64,000 nucleotides of DNA from an uncultured Muribaculaceae bacterium (GCA_910587425.1 CAJUKU010000004.1:129933-193932), one strand, 5' to 3'; shown: positions 17,594-27,122, counted from the stretch's first letter. Translations and numbers: made by a program. The notes: a model not told the origin generated them from the letters alone.

Positions 17594-18334
17594 ATGCAGC
17601 GCTACTTCATCGACATAGCATTCCGTGGCGAACCATTCCACGGCTGGCAGATACAGCCCGGAGAGATCACCGTACAGCAGACTGTCGAGGAAGCGCTGTC
17701 GAGATTTTTCGGCACGCAGATATCTGTCACCGGCGCCGGGCGCACCGATGCCGGAGTGAACGCACGCCGCATGGTGGCACATTTCGATGCACCGGAAACG
17801 CTGGCGCACACCGCACCACTCGTGCGCGCCCTCAACTCCATGTGCGGTCATGACATAGCGGTGAGCAACCTGCGCCCCGTGCATCCGGAAGCCCATGCGC
17901 GCTTCGATGCCACATCGCGTACATACCACTATTATGCGACGCTCCATAAGTCGCCGTTTTTCCACATGCTGAGTTGGCAGGCACCGCCGAGACTCGATTT
18001 CGAGGCAATGAACCGTGCGGCACGCCTACTGCTTGACACCGATGATTTCGCATCATTCGCCAAACTGCATTCAGACGCCAAGACCACAATATGCAAAGTA
18101 ACAGAGGCTGAATGGAGAAAATGCACCGACGGCGGCATGGTGTTTGTCATCACAGCCGACCGCTTTCTGCGCAACATGGTGCGCGCCGTGGTGGGTACGC
18201 TCATCGACGTAGGGCGTGGCAAACTCACCGTCAGCGATTTTCAGCGCGTGATCGACAGCCACGACCGATGCACCGCCGGAACTTCAATGCCCCCGCAGGC
18301 TTTATACCTGTGGGATGTGACATATCCTTATTGA
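17594..18334 (+). CDS. truA: tRNA pseudouridine synthase A
   Basis: 246 residues. TruA makes pseudouridine at positions 38-40 of the tRNA anticodon arm. The catalytic aspartate is Asp52 in the family motif GAGRTDAGVNA. The second motif RTYHYYATLHKSPF and the C-terminal FLRNMVRAVVGTLIDVGRGK are present and complete. It lies 39 nt after speA and 19 nt before a secreted peptidase gene, so shared transcription is likely although the functions are unrelated. Confidence 0.96.
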   Translation: MQRYFIDIAFRGEPFHGWQIQPGEITVQQTVEEALSRFFGTQISVTGAGRTDAGVNARRMVAHFDAPETLAHTAPLVRALNSMCGHDIAVSNLRPVHPEAHARFDATSRTYHYYATLHKSPFFHMLSWQAPPRLDFEAMNRAARLLLDTDDFASFAKLHSDAKTTICKVTEAEWRKCTDGGMVFVITADRFLRNMVRAVVGTLIDVGRGKLTVSDFQRVIDSHDRCTAGTSMPPQALYLWDVTYPY

Positions 18335-18353
18335 CAATCATTCATACACAGCA

Positions 18354-19952
18354 ATGAACTATAGACCAATCATCGCCGCCGCACTCGCCATGTTAGCCAT
18401 TCCGGCTATGATGGCGCAGGAGATACCGTTTCCTGACCGCGTCAGCTGTACAAGCATCATGGTGGGGCGCAAAGCCTCGACCGACGGATCTGTAATAACA
18501 AGCCATACCTGTGACGGCAACTACCGCACATGGATGGATATAGTCCCAGCCACATCATACGACCACGACACAACAGCCACGGTCGTGACCGGACGAATGC
18601 ACACAGACCATTCCCGCGGATCGCGCGGCATGAAGACTGTAGGCACAGTCCCTGTAGCAGGGAAAACCTACGCATTCCTCAACACCGCTTATCCCTGCAT
18701 GAACGAGAAGCAGCTCGCCATGGGAGAAACCACTATAACCGGACGCCCGGAACTCCGCAACCGCAACGGACTCTTCTACATCGAGGAGCTGCAGCGCCTT
18801 GCACTCCAACAGTGCACTACGGCACGCGAGGCTATACGGCTCATGGGGCGTCTTGCCAAGGAGTACGGTTATGGCGACAGCGGCGAATGCCTCACCATAG
18901 CAGACCCGCAGGAGGTGTGGCAATTCGAGATCTTCGGCGAAGGTCCGGATTCAATCGGCGCTGTATGGGCAGCGGTGCGCATACCTGACGACCATGTAGG
19001 TGTATCAGCCAACATACCACGCATATCCACGCTCAATCTGAAGGATACCGCAAATTACATGGCGTCGGACAACGTATATGACGTGGCGCGACGCATGGGA
19101 TTCTGGGACGGAAAAGAGAAATTCAAGTTCTGGAAAGCATACGCAGGGGGCAACTATTTCGGCGAGCCCAAGGCATTCAGCGTGCGTGAGTTCTTCCTTC
19201 TCGATAAGATGGCGCCGTCGCTAAATCTCAGCTACGACTCCGAGGAACTGCCTCTGAGCGTAAAGCCTGACCGTCAGCTCTCGGCTGCCGATGTGATGAA
19301 TCTTCTGACAGAGACCTACGAAGGCACCAAGCGCGACATGACCCGCAACCTGCGCGTAGCCGTGCGCGATCGTGACGGAAACGTCGACACGATCATCAGC
19401 CCTGTGGCTAATCCATGGATGACCGGCGACATGATGCGCCTGCTCAACGCGCTCGATTCGACTGCAGTGACCAACGTCCGCAATGTTTCTGTGCCACAGT
19501 GTGCCTACTCAACCGTCATACAGGTGCGCTCATGGTTGCCCGACGACATTGGCGGAGTCGCATGGGTTGCATTCGACAATCCCGGACAAAGCCCGCGCGT
19601 GCCGGTATTTGCCGGAACCACCGATCTTCCGGAAAGCTACAAGATCGACGGACAGCTCCGCTATGATGAGAATGCCGCCGTGTGGCCTATCAGACGCGCC
19701 AACAAGCTCGCCACAATCAAATGGGGACAGACACGCGAGGAGATAGAGGAGGCGCGCACCCATTTCATCGACAAAGGATTCGCTGAGATGCCATACGTGG
19801 AGCAGCGTTACAATGAGATTCTGAAAAGCGAAGGCGCAGACGCGGCGCGCAAATTCCTGACCGGCTACACCGCCGACTTTGCCGGAGCAGCCGCGCAGCG
19901 CTACCGTGAGCTCGGCAACGCATTCTGGGCACGTTTCGCACGTGGATTCTAA
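18354..19952 (+). CDS. Secreted C69-family dipeptidase
   Basis: 532 residues with a signal peptide (MNYRPIIAAALAMLAIPAMMAQ). Cys32, in CTSIMVGRKASTDGS, is the expected N-terminal nucleophile of the PepD/C69 Ntn-hydrolases, exposed after processing. Conserved C69 stretches follow: EKQLAMGETTITG, ANIPRISTLNL and the SYDS region. It should release amino acids from dipeptides in the periplasm or outside. The next gene is another secreted cysteine peptidase 26 nt away, so the two probably act together in peptide scavenging. Confidence 0.9.
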   Translation: MNYRPIIAAALAMLAIPAMMAQEIPFPDRVSCTSIMVGRKASTDGSVITSHTCDGNYRTWMDIVPATSYDHDTTATVVTGRMHTDHSRGSRGMKTVGTVPVAGKTYAFLNTAYPCMNEKQLAMGETTITGRPELRNRNGLFYIEELQRLALQQCTTAREAIRLMGRLAKEYGYGDSGECLTIADPQEVWQFEIFGEGPDSIGAVWAAVRIPDDHVGVSANIPRISTLNLKDTANYMASDNVYDVARRMGFWDGKEKFKFWKAYAGGNYFGEPKAFSVREFFLLDKMAPSLNLSYDSEELPLSVKPDRQLSAADVMNLLTETYEGTKRDMTRNLRVAVRDRDGNVDTIISPVANPWMTGDMMRLLNALDSTAVTNVRNVSVPQCAYSTVIQVRSWLPDDIGGVAWVAFDNPGQSPRVPVFAGTTDLPESYKIDGQLRYDENAAVWPIRRANKLATIKWGQTREEIEEARTHFIDKGFAEMPYVEQRYNEILKSEGADAARKFLTGYTADFAGAAAQRYRELGNAFWARFARGF

Positions 19953-19978
19953 CCTTAAACATTACCATAACCGCAATT

Positions 19979-21151
19979 ATGAAAACGTTTTTAGCCACAT
20001 TAATAGCCACAGCAACAATAGGCAGTGCAAGCGCACAGGGTTATCAGTTCACAACTGTGGCGGAAGTTCCTGTGACTTCTGTCAAGAACCAGGCATCGAG
20101 CGGCACATGCTGGGCATTCGCCACCACCTCATTCATAGAATCCGAACTGCTCCGCAAAGGCAAAGGTGAACATGACCTGTCGGAAATGTTCATAGTGCGC
20201 CAGAAGCTGCTCAACCAGCTCGATGACAATTTCCTGCGCCGCGGCAAAGGCAATATCGGTCAGGGAAGCCTCTCACATACCTATCTCAACGCATGGGATC
20301 AGGTCGGGATTGTTCCGGAAGAGGTATATTCAGGAATCAACTACGACTCTGACCGCCACAACCATGGCGAGATGATGAGCATGATCGCCGCTGTCGCTGA
20401 CGCTGCGGTGAAAAACCGCAAGCGCTCCCCGCAGTATCAGCAGGTGGTCGACGGCATACTCGACGCATATCTCGGAGCTGTACCTGAAAAATTCACCTAC
20501 AAAGGTAAACAATACACTCCGCAGACATTTGCTTCCGAACTCGGCATCAACACCGACGACTATGTGGAGCTAACAAGCTTTACCCACCACCCCTATTACA
20601 AGCAGTTTGAGCTTGAGGTACCCGACAACTGGGAGCATGCCAAACAGTACAATATTCCCCTCGATGAGCTGATGCAGGCAATCGACAATGCTCTTGAGAA
20701 CGGCTACACCGTCTGCTGGGATGGCGACGTCAGCGAAAAAGGATTCTCACATGCAAAAGGGGTTGCTATCAATCCAGATGTGAAGAATCTTGCCCGCTAT
20801 GAATCAGCCGACTCAGCACGCCTCGCCCCCATGAGCGATAAGGAGCGTTTCGATGCCGTATTCACATTCGACAAGCCATATCCCGAAGAGAACGTCACTG
20901 CTGAAAGCCGTCAGAACGGTTACGAGAACTTCACTACCACCGATGATCACCTGATGCATCTCACCGGCATAGTGACCGACCAGAACGGAACGCGCTATTA
21001 CCGTACCAAAAACTCCTGGGGCACAGAGCGGAATGATGACGGCGGGTATCTGAACATGTCGGACAGCTTCGTGCGCGCCAAGACTATCTATGTGATGATG
21101 CACAAGGATGCTCTCAAGCCTGAACTCCGCAAGAAATTGAGAATAAAATAA
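19979..21151 (+). CDS. Secreted bleomycin-hydrolase-like (C1B) aminopeptidase
   Basis: 390 residues with a signal peptide ending near SASAQ (residue 20). The papain-fold catalytic set is visible: Cys44 in SSGTCWAF, His in DDHLMHLTG and Asn in TKNSWGTE. The fold and the large inserts match family C1B (PepC/bleomycin hydrolase), which is usually about 450 residues and cytoplasmic; here it is shorter and exported. It follows the C69 dipeptidase and precedes a TlpA-like thioredoxin, suggesting an envelope peptide-degradation cluster. Confidence 0.88.
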   Translation: MKTFLATLIATATIGSASAQGYQFTTVAEVPVTSVKNQASSGTCWAFATTSFIESELLRKGKGEHDLSEMFIVRQKLLNQLDDNFLRRGKGNIGQGSLSHTYLNAWDQVGIVPEEVYSGINYDSDRHNHGEMMSMIAAVADAAVKNRKRSPQYQQVVDGILDAYLGAVPEKFTYKGKQYTPQTFASELGINTDDYVELTSFTHHPYYKQFELEVPDNWEHAKQYNIPLDELMQAIDNALENGYTVCWDGDVSEKGFSHAKGVAINPDVKNLARYESADSARLAPMSDKERFDAVFTFDKPYPEENVTAESRQNGYENFTTTDDHLMHLTGIVTDQNGTRYYRTKNSWGTERNDDGGYLNMSDSFVRAKTIYVMMHKDALKPELRKKLRIK

Positions 21152-21168
21152 ACAAACTAAACCTGCGA

Positions 21169-21188
21169 GCTTGTTTTATATAACAAGC
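21169..21188 (+). terminator. Weak stem-loop between peptidase and thioredoxin genes
   Basis: GCTTGTT (21169-21175) pairs with AACAAGC (21182-21188) around TTATAT. No T-run follows, so it may act in RNA processing or partial termination between the C1B peptidase and the TlpA-like gene. Confidence 0.35.
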
Positions 21189-21207
21189 ACCGATAATACT
21201 GATTACT

Positions 21208-21690
21208 ATGATACGTAAGATTTTTCTCGCTGTAGCATTGGTTTTTGCTGCGGCATCGGCAATGGCTGCGACACCCGCCGAAGGTGACAAGGCTCCCGCA
21301 TTCACCCTCAACAACCTTGATGGCAAAGCCGTAAGCCTCGAGTCGCTCGAAGGCAAATGGCTCGTGCTCGACTTCTGGGGAGCATGGTGCCGCTGGTGCA
21401 TGGTAGGCGTGCCTCAGATGAAGGAGGAATATGCCAAGATGAGCGACAAAGTGGAATTTGTCGGCATCGACTGCCGCGACTCACAGGAGACATGGCGCAA
21501 CACCGTAAAGGAGAAAGAGATGAACTGGACGCAGCTTTACGCTCCGGAAGATTCTGATATACTTGCGCTTTATGGCGTGCGCGGCTTCCCTACCAAGATC
21601 GTGGTTGACCCGAAAGGAGTGATCCGCAAGATCTGCGTGGGTGAGGATCCCGAATTCTATTCCCAGCTCAGCGAACTCATCAATGACTAA
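21208..21690 (+). CDS. Periplasmic TlpA/ResA-like thiol-disulfide oxidoreductase
   Basis: 160 residues. A signal peptide (to about residue 20, SAMAA) is followed by an AhpC/TSA-Redoxin-type thioredoxin fold. The active site is Cys61-Arg-Trp-Cys64 in FWGAWCRWCMVG, an uncommon dipeptide between the cysteines. The cis-proline loop is GVRGFPTKIVVDP. It may reduce or recycle cysteines of envelope proteins such as the two cysteine peptidases encoded upstream; this is inferred from position only. Its stop overlaps the start of nadE by 8 nt. Confidence 0.9.
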   Translation: MIRKIFLAVALVFAAASAMAATPAEGDKAPAFTLNNLDGKAVSLESLEGKWLVLDFWGAWCRWCMVGVPQMKEEYAKMSDKVEFVGIDCRDSQETWRNTVKEKEMNWTQLYAPEDSDILALYGVRGFPTKIVVDPKGVIRKICVGEDPEFYSQLSELIND

Positions 21691-23581
21691 CGGTTTTCTC
21701 CGTGTCGCAGCAGTTTCGCCCGAGGTAAGGGTTGCTGATGTCGACTTCAATGTAGGGCAAATCATCGCACTGATCGACCGTCTGGAAAAGGATGGTGTGG
21801 AAATTGCGGTGTTTCCTGAGCTATGCGTCACGGCATACACATGTGCCGACCTGTTCCACTCCGCAGAACTGCTCGATGCCGCACAGACCGGACTGAAGAA
21901 ACTGCTGAAGGCGACCGAGGGGCGTGACATAACCATAATCGTCGGGCTCCCGGTGTATGACGGTGGAGCCGTCTGGAACTGCGCCGCCATAATCAGCCGT
22001 GGCAGGTATGATATTATACGCAAAAGATACATCCCGAACTACAACGAATTTTACGAGCGCCGGTGGTTTGCACCCGAGACTCAGGACGACCTGCAGACCT
22101 TTGAGGTCGCCGGTGTGAGAATCGGTGTGGAGATCTGCGAGGATCTTTGGGTCACGCTACCTCCTTCGTGCCGCCTGACACTCGCGGGAGCCGATGTGAT
22201 ATTCAACCTCTCAGCCTCCGATGAGCTTATCGGCAAATGGCAGTATACACGCTCGCTTGTCGCACAGCAATCGGCTCGATGCATCTGCGGATATGTCTAC
22301 ACATCGGCAGGACGCGGCGAATCATCGACCGACCTCGTGTTTACCGGTCGCGGGATGATTGCTGAGAGAGGCACAACGCTCGGTGAAATGGATGCGCGTA
22401 CAGATTCCGATTGCTACGTATGCGCCGACATAGACATCGAAGCAATCCGCCGTGACCGCATGCACACCACAACATTCGCCGACTGCGCCCGGGCAAACGG
22501 CATACACTCCGGAATGCCTACCGGCGTTATCTCCACGGAGCCTATGGATCTTACCCACCGGCTGCGCCGCTACGTCGACCCGCATCCATTTGTACCGTCA
22601 GACCCGGAGCATCGCGCCGAGCGCTGCCGGGAGATTGTAGGGATACAGACCGCGGCACTCGCCCAGCGTCTGTCGGCGATACACTGCAGCTCGTTGGTTG
22701 TCGGTATATCCGGAGGACTCGACTCCACGCTCGCCCTTCTTGTGGCAGAGCGCACATTCCGTTCTCTCGGTATTCCTGCGGATAAGATTGTGGGCGTGAC
22801 CATGCCCGGATTCGGAACCACCGGACGTACATACGAGAATGCTCTGACGCTCATGCGACGTCTGGGAGTGACGATCCGCGAGATACCTATAGCCGATGCC
22901 GTGATGCAGCATTTCCGCGACATAGGGCATGATCCTGAGAATCATGATGTGACTTATGAGAATTCCCAGGCTCGCGAACGCACTCAGATACTCATGGATA
23001 TCGCCAACCAGACCGGTGGAATCGTGCTCGGAACCGGCGATCTGTCGGAACTGGCGCTCGGGTGGGCGACGTACAACGGCGACCACATGTCAATGTACGG
23101 TATAAACGCGGGCGTTCCGAAGACGCTCGTACGCTACCTCGTGGAGTGGTTTGCCGATGAGACCGCTGACAATGAACTCTCAATCGCCCTGAAGGATGTA
23201 GCCGACACTCCTATAAGTCCGGAGCTTACTCCTGCCGATGCCGACGGGAATATAAAACAGCGCACGGAGGATCTTGTAGGACCATACGAACTGCACGATT
23301 TCTTCCTCTACTACACACTGCGCTTCGGTTTCCGCCCAGCGCGGATATTCTATCTGGCGCGCCATGCGTTTGAGGGAGAATATGCCGACAGTGTGATCCT
23401 GCGTTGGCTCCGCGAGTTCTTCCGCCGGTTCTTTCAGCAACAGTTCAAGCGCTCGTGCCTGCCGGATGGTCCGAAGGTGGGCAGTGTCTGCCTGTCGCCG
23501 CGTGGTGACTGGCGTATGCCTTCAGATGCCTCATCAGCACTCTGGCTTGCAGAGATCGACGAACTGATCGAGAAATTCTGA
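21683..23581 (+). CDS. nadE: Glutamine-dependent NAD+ synthetase
   Basis: 632 residues in two domains. The N-terminal nitrilase-type glutaminase has Glu46 (FPELC), Lys in RKRYIPNYNEFYE and Cys in GVEICEDLW. The C-terminal ATP-pyrophosphatase synthetase has the P-loop SGGLDSTLA and the GTGDLSELALGW motif. It performs the last step of NAD biosynthesis using glutamine-derived ammonia. I chose the ATG at 21683, which lies in the end of the thioredoxin gene (8-nt overlap) and gives the family N-terminus; an upstream in-frame start at 21641 would add 14 unrelated residues. Confidence 0.96.
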   Translation: MTNGFLRVAAVSPEVRVADVDFNVGQIIALIDRLEKDGVEIAVFPELCVTAYTCADLFHSAELLDAAQTGLKKLLKATEGRDITIIVGLPVYDGGAVWNCAAIISRGRYDIIRKRYIPNYNEFYERRWFAPETQDDLQTFEVAGVRIGVEICEDLWVTLPPSCRLTLAGADVIFNLSASDELIGKWQYTRSLVAQQSARCICGYVYTSAGRGESSTDLVFTGRGMIAERGTTLGEMDARTDSDCYVCADIDIEAIRRDRMHTTTFADCARANGIHSGMPTGVISTEPMDLTHRLRRYVDPHPFVPSDPEHRAERCREIVGIQTAALAQRLSAIHCSSLVVGISGGLDSTLALLVAERTFRSLGIPADKIVGVTMPGFGTTGRTYENALTLMRRLGVTIREIPIADAVMQHFRDIGHDPENHDVTYENSQARERTQILMDIANQTGGIVLGTGDLSELALGWATYNGDHMSMYGINAGVPKTLVRYLVEWFADETADNELSIALKDVADTPISPELTPADADGNIKQRTEDLVGPYELHDFFLYYTLRFGFRPARIFYLARHAFEGEYADSVILRWLREFFRRFFQQQFKRSCLPDGPKVGSVCLSPRGDWRMPSDASSALWLAEIDELIEKF

Positions 23582-23604
23582 ATCAAAACCCTCCTGAAAT
23601 AAAC

Positions 23605-23648
23605 AATCCGGGCGGCACGTCATCAGCGACATGCCGCCCGGATTTTAA
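23605..23648. terminator. Intrinsic terminator, nadE/MFS convergent pair
   Basis: AATCCGGGCGGCA (23605-23617) pairs with TGCCGCCCGGATT (23632-23644), 13 bp, followed by TTTTAAT on the plus side. It serves nadE and possibly the convergent transporter gene. Confidence 0.9.
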
Positions 23649-23661
23649 TATCGTATGCCGG

Positions 23662-25098
23662 TTATTCCTCGGCAGAAACCACTTCCGCCTCTTCGGCAAG
23701 TTTCGACTTGATATTGGGCGACTCCAGTCCGTAGCCATGCTTGGTGTTGAGTATTTTCAGCCATATCGCGAAGATAAGGGCGGCAATACCGAAACCGGCA
23801 AACATGAGCTCAGGGTTTGTATAATTGTACTCCATCGGATTTGTCACGCCCTCGTTGGATGCCATGAGGATCTTACCGAACAGGATAGGCACGCCGAACA
23901 GACCTATGTTCTGAACCCAGAATATCAGTGAATAAGCGCTGCCGAGATAACGTGCGTCCATCACCTTGGGTACTGACGGCCAGAGAGCAGCAGGAACGAG
24001 TGAGAACGACACGCCGAGCACTATTATTGTGGCGAGCGCAAGTCCGCGGCTCGGCACCTGCGGAAGAAGCAGTGCGAACACGAGATGACAGCCGATCAGA
24101 AGAAGTGATCCGAGAATGAGCATGGTAGCTCCACGTCCGATCTTGTCGAGCAGATAGCCGAGAGGAGGCGTGAGGCAGAGTGCACCGATCGGGAACCAAC
24201 GGAGAATGTCGGCGGCATCGACATCGCTTATGCCGAGATTGCACTGCAGCATGTTGGTGCCGAAGCGCTGGAACGGGAAAATAGCTGAGTAATAGAGCAC
24301 ACAGAGAAGGGCGATGATCCAGAACAGTTTGCTCTTGAAAAGACCGCCGACATCGCTCATCTTGAACTCTTCGTCGGCTGACGCGCCCTCGGCATCCTTG
24401 CCTGTCTGACGGTCGAGACGGGTGTCCATGAATGTGAAGATTATATAGTTCAGAAGACCTATAAGCAAGAGAGCCGTGCAAAATGCTACCGGAGGCACTA
24501 CCGACTGATTGTCGGCGCCCCACCATGCGGCGAGACGCGGTGAGATTGACAGCACGGCAAACACACCGAGGCGCGCGATAGCCATCTCAAAGCCCATCGC
24601 AAGTGCCATCTCCTTACCCTCGAACCATTTGGCGATAGCCTTGCTCACGGTTATACCTGCCATCTCGCAGCCGCAACCGAAAATCATGAATCCGAATGCC
24701 GCCAATTTCGCACTGCCGGGCATGTCAGTCCACCATGAGTTCAGCCAGATTTCAAATGCTGTGCCTTCAAACAGGCTGCTTACCGCATAAAGCTTTATCA
24801 CCGCACCGGTTACCATTACTGATGCCGAGAGGACGCCGGTGAAGCGTACGCCCATCTTGTCAAGAATGATACCAGCGATAATGAGAAATCCGAAGACATT
24901 CAGCATATACTCCGCACCGGCATAATTGCCGAAGGCACTTGCACTCCAATTGAGCGGAGCTTTCTCCACCAACGCCTGCAGCGGCGACATAACGTCGACA
25001 AACATGTAGGCAAAAAACATCATCAGCGCTATCAGTATGAGTGCGAGCCATCGCGCCCATGCCTTGTCGCTGAGAGTCTGTTTTATTACTTGTTCCAT
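23662..25098 (-). CDS. Major facilitator superfamily transporter
   Basis: 478 residues with about 12 hydrophobic helices and an MFS loop motif after helix 2 (LDKMGVRFTG) that recurs in the second half (LDKIGRGATM). A cytosolic loop of about 30 charged residues (TRLDRQTGKDAEGASADEEFK) separates the halves. It is a secondary carrier of the inner membrane. The overall pattern recalls the MFSD1-like/nitrate-porter-like group in Bacteroidales, but the substrate cannot be told. It is monocistronic, convergent with nadE and divergent from the LEA-like gene. Confidence 0.88.
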   Translation of the reverse strand: MEQVIKQTLSDKAWARWLALILIALMMFFAYMFVDVMSPLQALVEKAPLNWSASAFGNYAGAEYMLNVFGFLIIAGIILDKMGVRFTGVLSASVMVTGAVIKLYAVSSLFEGTAFEIWLNSWWTDMPGSAKLAAFGFMIFGCGCEMAGITVSKAIAKWFEGKEMALAMGFEMAIARLGVFAVLSISPRLAAWWGADNQSVVPPVAFCTALLLIGLLNYIIFTFMDTRLDRQTGKDAEGASADEEFKMSDVGGLFKSKLFWIIALLCVLYYSAIFPFQRFGTNMLQCNLGISDVDAADILRWFPIGALCLTPPLGYLLDKIGRGATMLILGSLLLIGCHLVFALLLPQVPSRGLALATIIVLGVSFSLVPAALWPSVPKVMDARYLGSAYSLIFWVQNIGLFGVPILFGKILMASNEGVTNPMEYNYTNPELMFAGFGIAALIFAIWLKILNTKHGYGLESPNIKSKLAEEAEVVSAEE

Positions 25099-25126
25099 AA
25101 GTGATACATTGATATGAATTATTATG

Positions 25127-25134
25127 CAAAAGTA
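25127..25134 (-). promoter_or_regulatory. -7 box of the MFS transporter gene
   Basis: The minus strand reads TACTTTTG, fitting TAnnTTTG, 29 nt upstream of the ATG at 25098. No TTTG is seen at the normal -33 distance. Confidence 0.5.
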
Positions 25135-25208
25135 ACAAAAATTATTTATCCGCTGTGAATTTTACCGAAAAAGAGTCCCGCACCCCAACATTTCCGACAC
25201 AGGCATTG

Positions 25209-25239
25209 TTTGCTGAATATACGAAGTTCTTTACTTTTA
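25209..25239 (+). promoter_or_regulatory. Promoter of the LEA-like protein gene
   Basis: TTTG (25209-25212), then 19 nt, then TACTTTTA (25232-25239). The spacing is exact and only the last -7 base departs from TAnnTTTG. The ATG follows 19 nt later, giving a leader of about 13 nt. Confidence 0.6.
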
Positions 25240-25257
25240 CTTAACTTATACGACATT

Positions 25258-25704
25258 ATGGAAAACAAGATCGACGCTGCTACAGCAGCCAAAATATCTA
25301 AACAAGCAGCAGAACTAAGTGCGGAAGCAGCTAAAGTAGCAGCTCAGGAGGAGCAGCAATCTGTAAAGGAGCAGGCGCAACAGACTGTAGTCAATGCTAA
25401 GGAAAAGGCTCAGGAAGTGTATGAGCAGGCTCAGGACAAGGTATCGGGAATTGCCGGACAGGCTGCCGACAAGATCAACGATATCAAGGAACAGGCTGCT
25501 GACAAAATCGGCGATTTCACCGATCAGGCATCTAATAAGTTCAACGACATAAAGGAGCAGGCTGCCGACAAGTTCGGAGATATCAAGGAGCAGGCGGGCG
25601 AGAAAATCTCAGGATTCGCCGAAAAGCTCAAGGACGTGGCTGCTGATGTGCTTGAATCAGGAGCTAACGCAGCCCATAATCTCGCAAGCAAACTCAAGGA
25701 CTGA
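25258..25704 (+). CDS. LEA/apolipoprotein-like amphipathic helical repeat protein
   Basis: 148 residues, highly charged, Ala/Lys/Glu/Gln-rich, with no signal peptide or membrane segment. Residues about 65-125 are tandem 11-residue repeats of the form QAADKINDIKE (variants GDFTD, NKFND, DKFGD, EKISG), the period of LEA group 3 proteins and amphipathic lipid-binding helices. Such proteins protect membranes or proteins in stress, but no specific role is shown here. The start at 25258 follows the promoter; the ORF extends 16 codons upstream only through promoter sequence. A strong terminator follows, so it is a single-gene unit. Confidence 0.8.
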   Translation: MENKIDAATAAKISKQAAELSAEAAKVAAQEEQQSVKEQAQQTVVNAKEKAQEVYEQAQDKVSGIAGQAADKINDIKEQAADKIGDFTDQASNKFNDIKEQAADKFGDIKEQAGEKISGFAEKLKDVAADVLESGANAAHNLASKLKD

Positions 25705-25798
25705 ACAAGCGTCGTACTTCACCATAATATGAGAGAACGCGCAAACCTCATAACATTATCCCCAAATGACTAACCGGCTATTATCGATCCGGTGCATC

Positions 25799-25832
25799 AA
25801 AACGGCTATCTGAACACGGTAGCCGTTTTTTT
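25799..25832 (+). terminator. Intrinsic terminator after the LEA-like gene
   Basis: AAAACGGCTA pairs with TAGCCGTTTT around an 11-nt loop, ending in seven T. It lies about 95 nt after the stop codon at 25704. Confidence 0.92.
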
Positions 25833-25913
25833 GTACCCTTTGCGAGTATTAACATATATTAACAAAAAAAACGATTTTGTAGCTTCCGGTGGATATATAA
25901 CGAAAAAAAACAC

Positions 25914-25921
25914 TAACTTTG
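25914..25921 (+). promoter_or_regulatory. -7 box of propeller lipoprotein gene 1
   Basis: TAACTTTGC, the strongest -7 form, lies 29 nt before the ATG at 25950. The -33 region lacks TTTG at 19-21 nt, so an activator or an alternative sigma contact is possible. Confidence 0.6.
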
Positions 25922-25949
25922 CATCATTCAACCACAAACACAACCGACC

Positions 25950-27122
25950 ATGATTAAATCAGGGCTTCACATTATTCCGATCGCACTATGCCTGATAGCC
26001 TCAGGCATGACCTCATGTACAACACATAACGAGGAATCCGATTCGCAAAAGGTGTTCAAAGTCACTGGTGACTACGACAAAGAACTTGCCGACCGTATGG
26101 AGGTATCGTTCCTGAAATTCCAGTCGCCCGATTCCGTTGTTTTCAAGGCAAGCGCCACCACATTGAAGGGAAACGAAGGAATATATGTGCTTTATGATTA
26201 TTCCTCAAATAAATTTCTCATCTTCGATTCTACCGGTGAGTATAGGGGCGGATTCAGCAAACGTGGTCAAGGACCGGAGGAGTACGGCGCAATGTTGAGC
26301 TTCGCCGTCGGCAACGACAAAATATACGTGCTTGATTTCACAAAGATCCAGGTATATGACATGAACGGCAATAATCTGCAGACAATTCCTGCCGATGGGG
26401 AAAGAGGACAGCTTGCTGTAGACAATTCCGGCAACATATACATCCAGCACGGATTCCATAAGGAATACCAGCTCACGGTGATGCACCCTGATGGAACTGT
26501 AGCGGCAAGAAAGTTCCCCTCAGAGGAGGTGGTGAGAGGATTCGAGATACCGTCAAGTCCTGAAAATACACTTCCGGCAACCGGAGCCGGCGTCTTCATA
26601 GCCCCGCCGCTCGGACAAACCATCTATCAGATAAACGACACAACGCAGACCGAAATCGCCACATTTGACTTCGGAGTTGACAACATACCAGGTGACTTCT
26701 TCAATGGAACGACCGGACAGGTTGAAAACAAGTTCCATAACCGCCGCGATCATAACAACGGTTTCATCTATATGGACTATCTGTTCGTTTCCGACGGCTG
26801 GATTGTGTTCCTCCCGGTAGGACTCCATCGCAGCGAAGGGAGACAGATAATATTTGCCGACAGAGCTAACGGAAAGACATACACCGACAACGCTATCCCT
26901 AAAGCTCTGATGCTATGCCTGAACAACAGACCATACTTTGATGGATATGACAGCAGCACAGGGGCATTCATGCGCCTTGTATCGGGTGATGCTCTTGCAA
27001 CTGCACTTGAGACTATGGATCCGGAGGATAAGGAGAAAATAATTGCCGCCAATCCCCAGCTCCTCGACTTTGATGAAGAGAATGATGACTTCCTGCTCAT
27101 GCTAAGACTCAAAAATCAATAA
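25950..27122 (+). CDS. Six-bladed beta-propeller lipoprotein (BF3164-like), copy 1
   Basis: 390 residues. The signal ends in a lipobox GMTSC (Cys near residue 24). Downstream are propeller-type repeats: VLYDYSSNKFLIFDSTGEYRGGFSKRGQGPEEYG is the hallmark of the Bacteroidales 6-bladed propeller family, and IYVLDFTKIQVYDMNG and GNIYIQHG mark further blades. It is probably outer-membrane anchored. The function of this family is not established. Two more members follow at 28552 and 29691, on the far side of an ECF sigma pair. A strong terminator follows, so it is transcribed separately. Confidence 0.82.
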   Translation: MIKSGLHIIPIALCLIASGMTSCTTHNEESDSQKVFKVTGDYDKELADRMEVSFLKFQSPDSVVFKASATTLKGNEGIYVLYDYSSNKFLIFDSTGEYRGGFSKRGQGPEEYGAMLSFAVGNDKIYVLDFTKIQVYDMNGNNLQTIPADGERGQLAVDNSGNIYIQHGFHKEYQLTVMHPDGTVAARKFPSEEVVRGFEIPSSPENTLPATGAGVFIAPPLGQTIYQINDTTQTEIATFDFGVDNIPGDFFNGTTGQVENKFHNRRDHNNGFIYMDYLFVSDGWIVFLPVGLHRSEGRQIIFADRANGKTYTDNAIPKALMLCLNNRPYFDGYDSSTGAFMRLVSGDALATALETMDPEDKEKIIAANPQLLDFDEENDDFLLMLRLKNQ

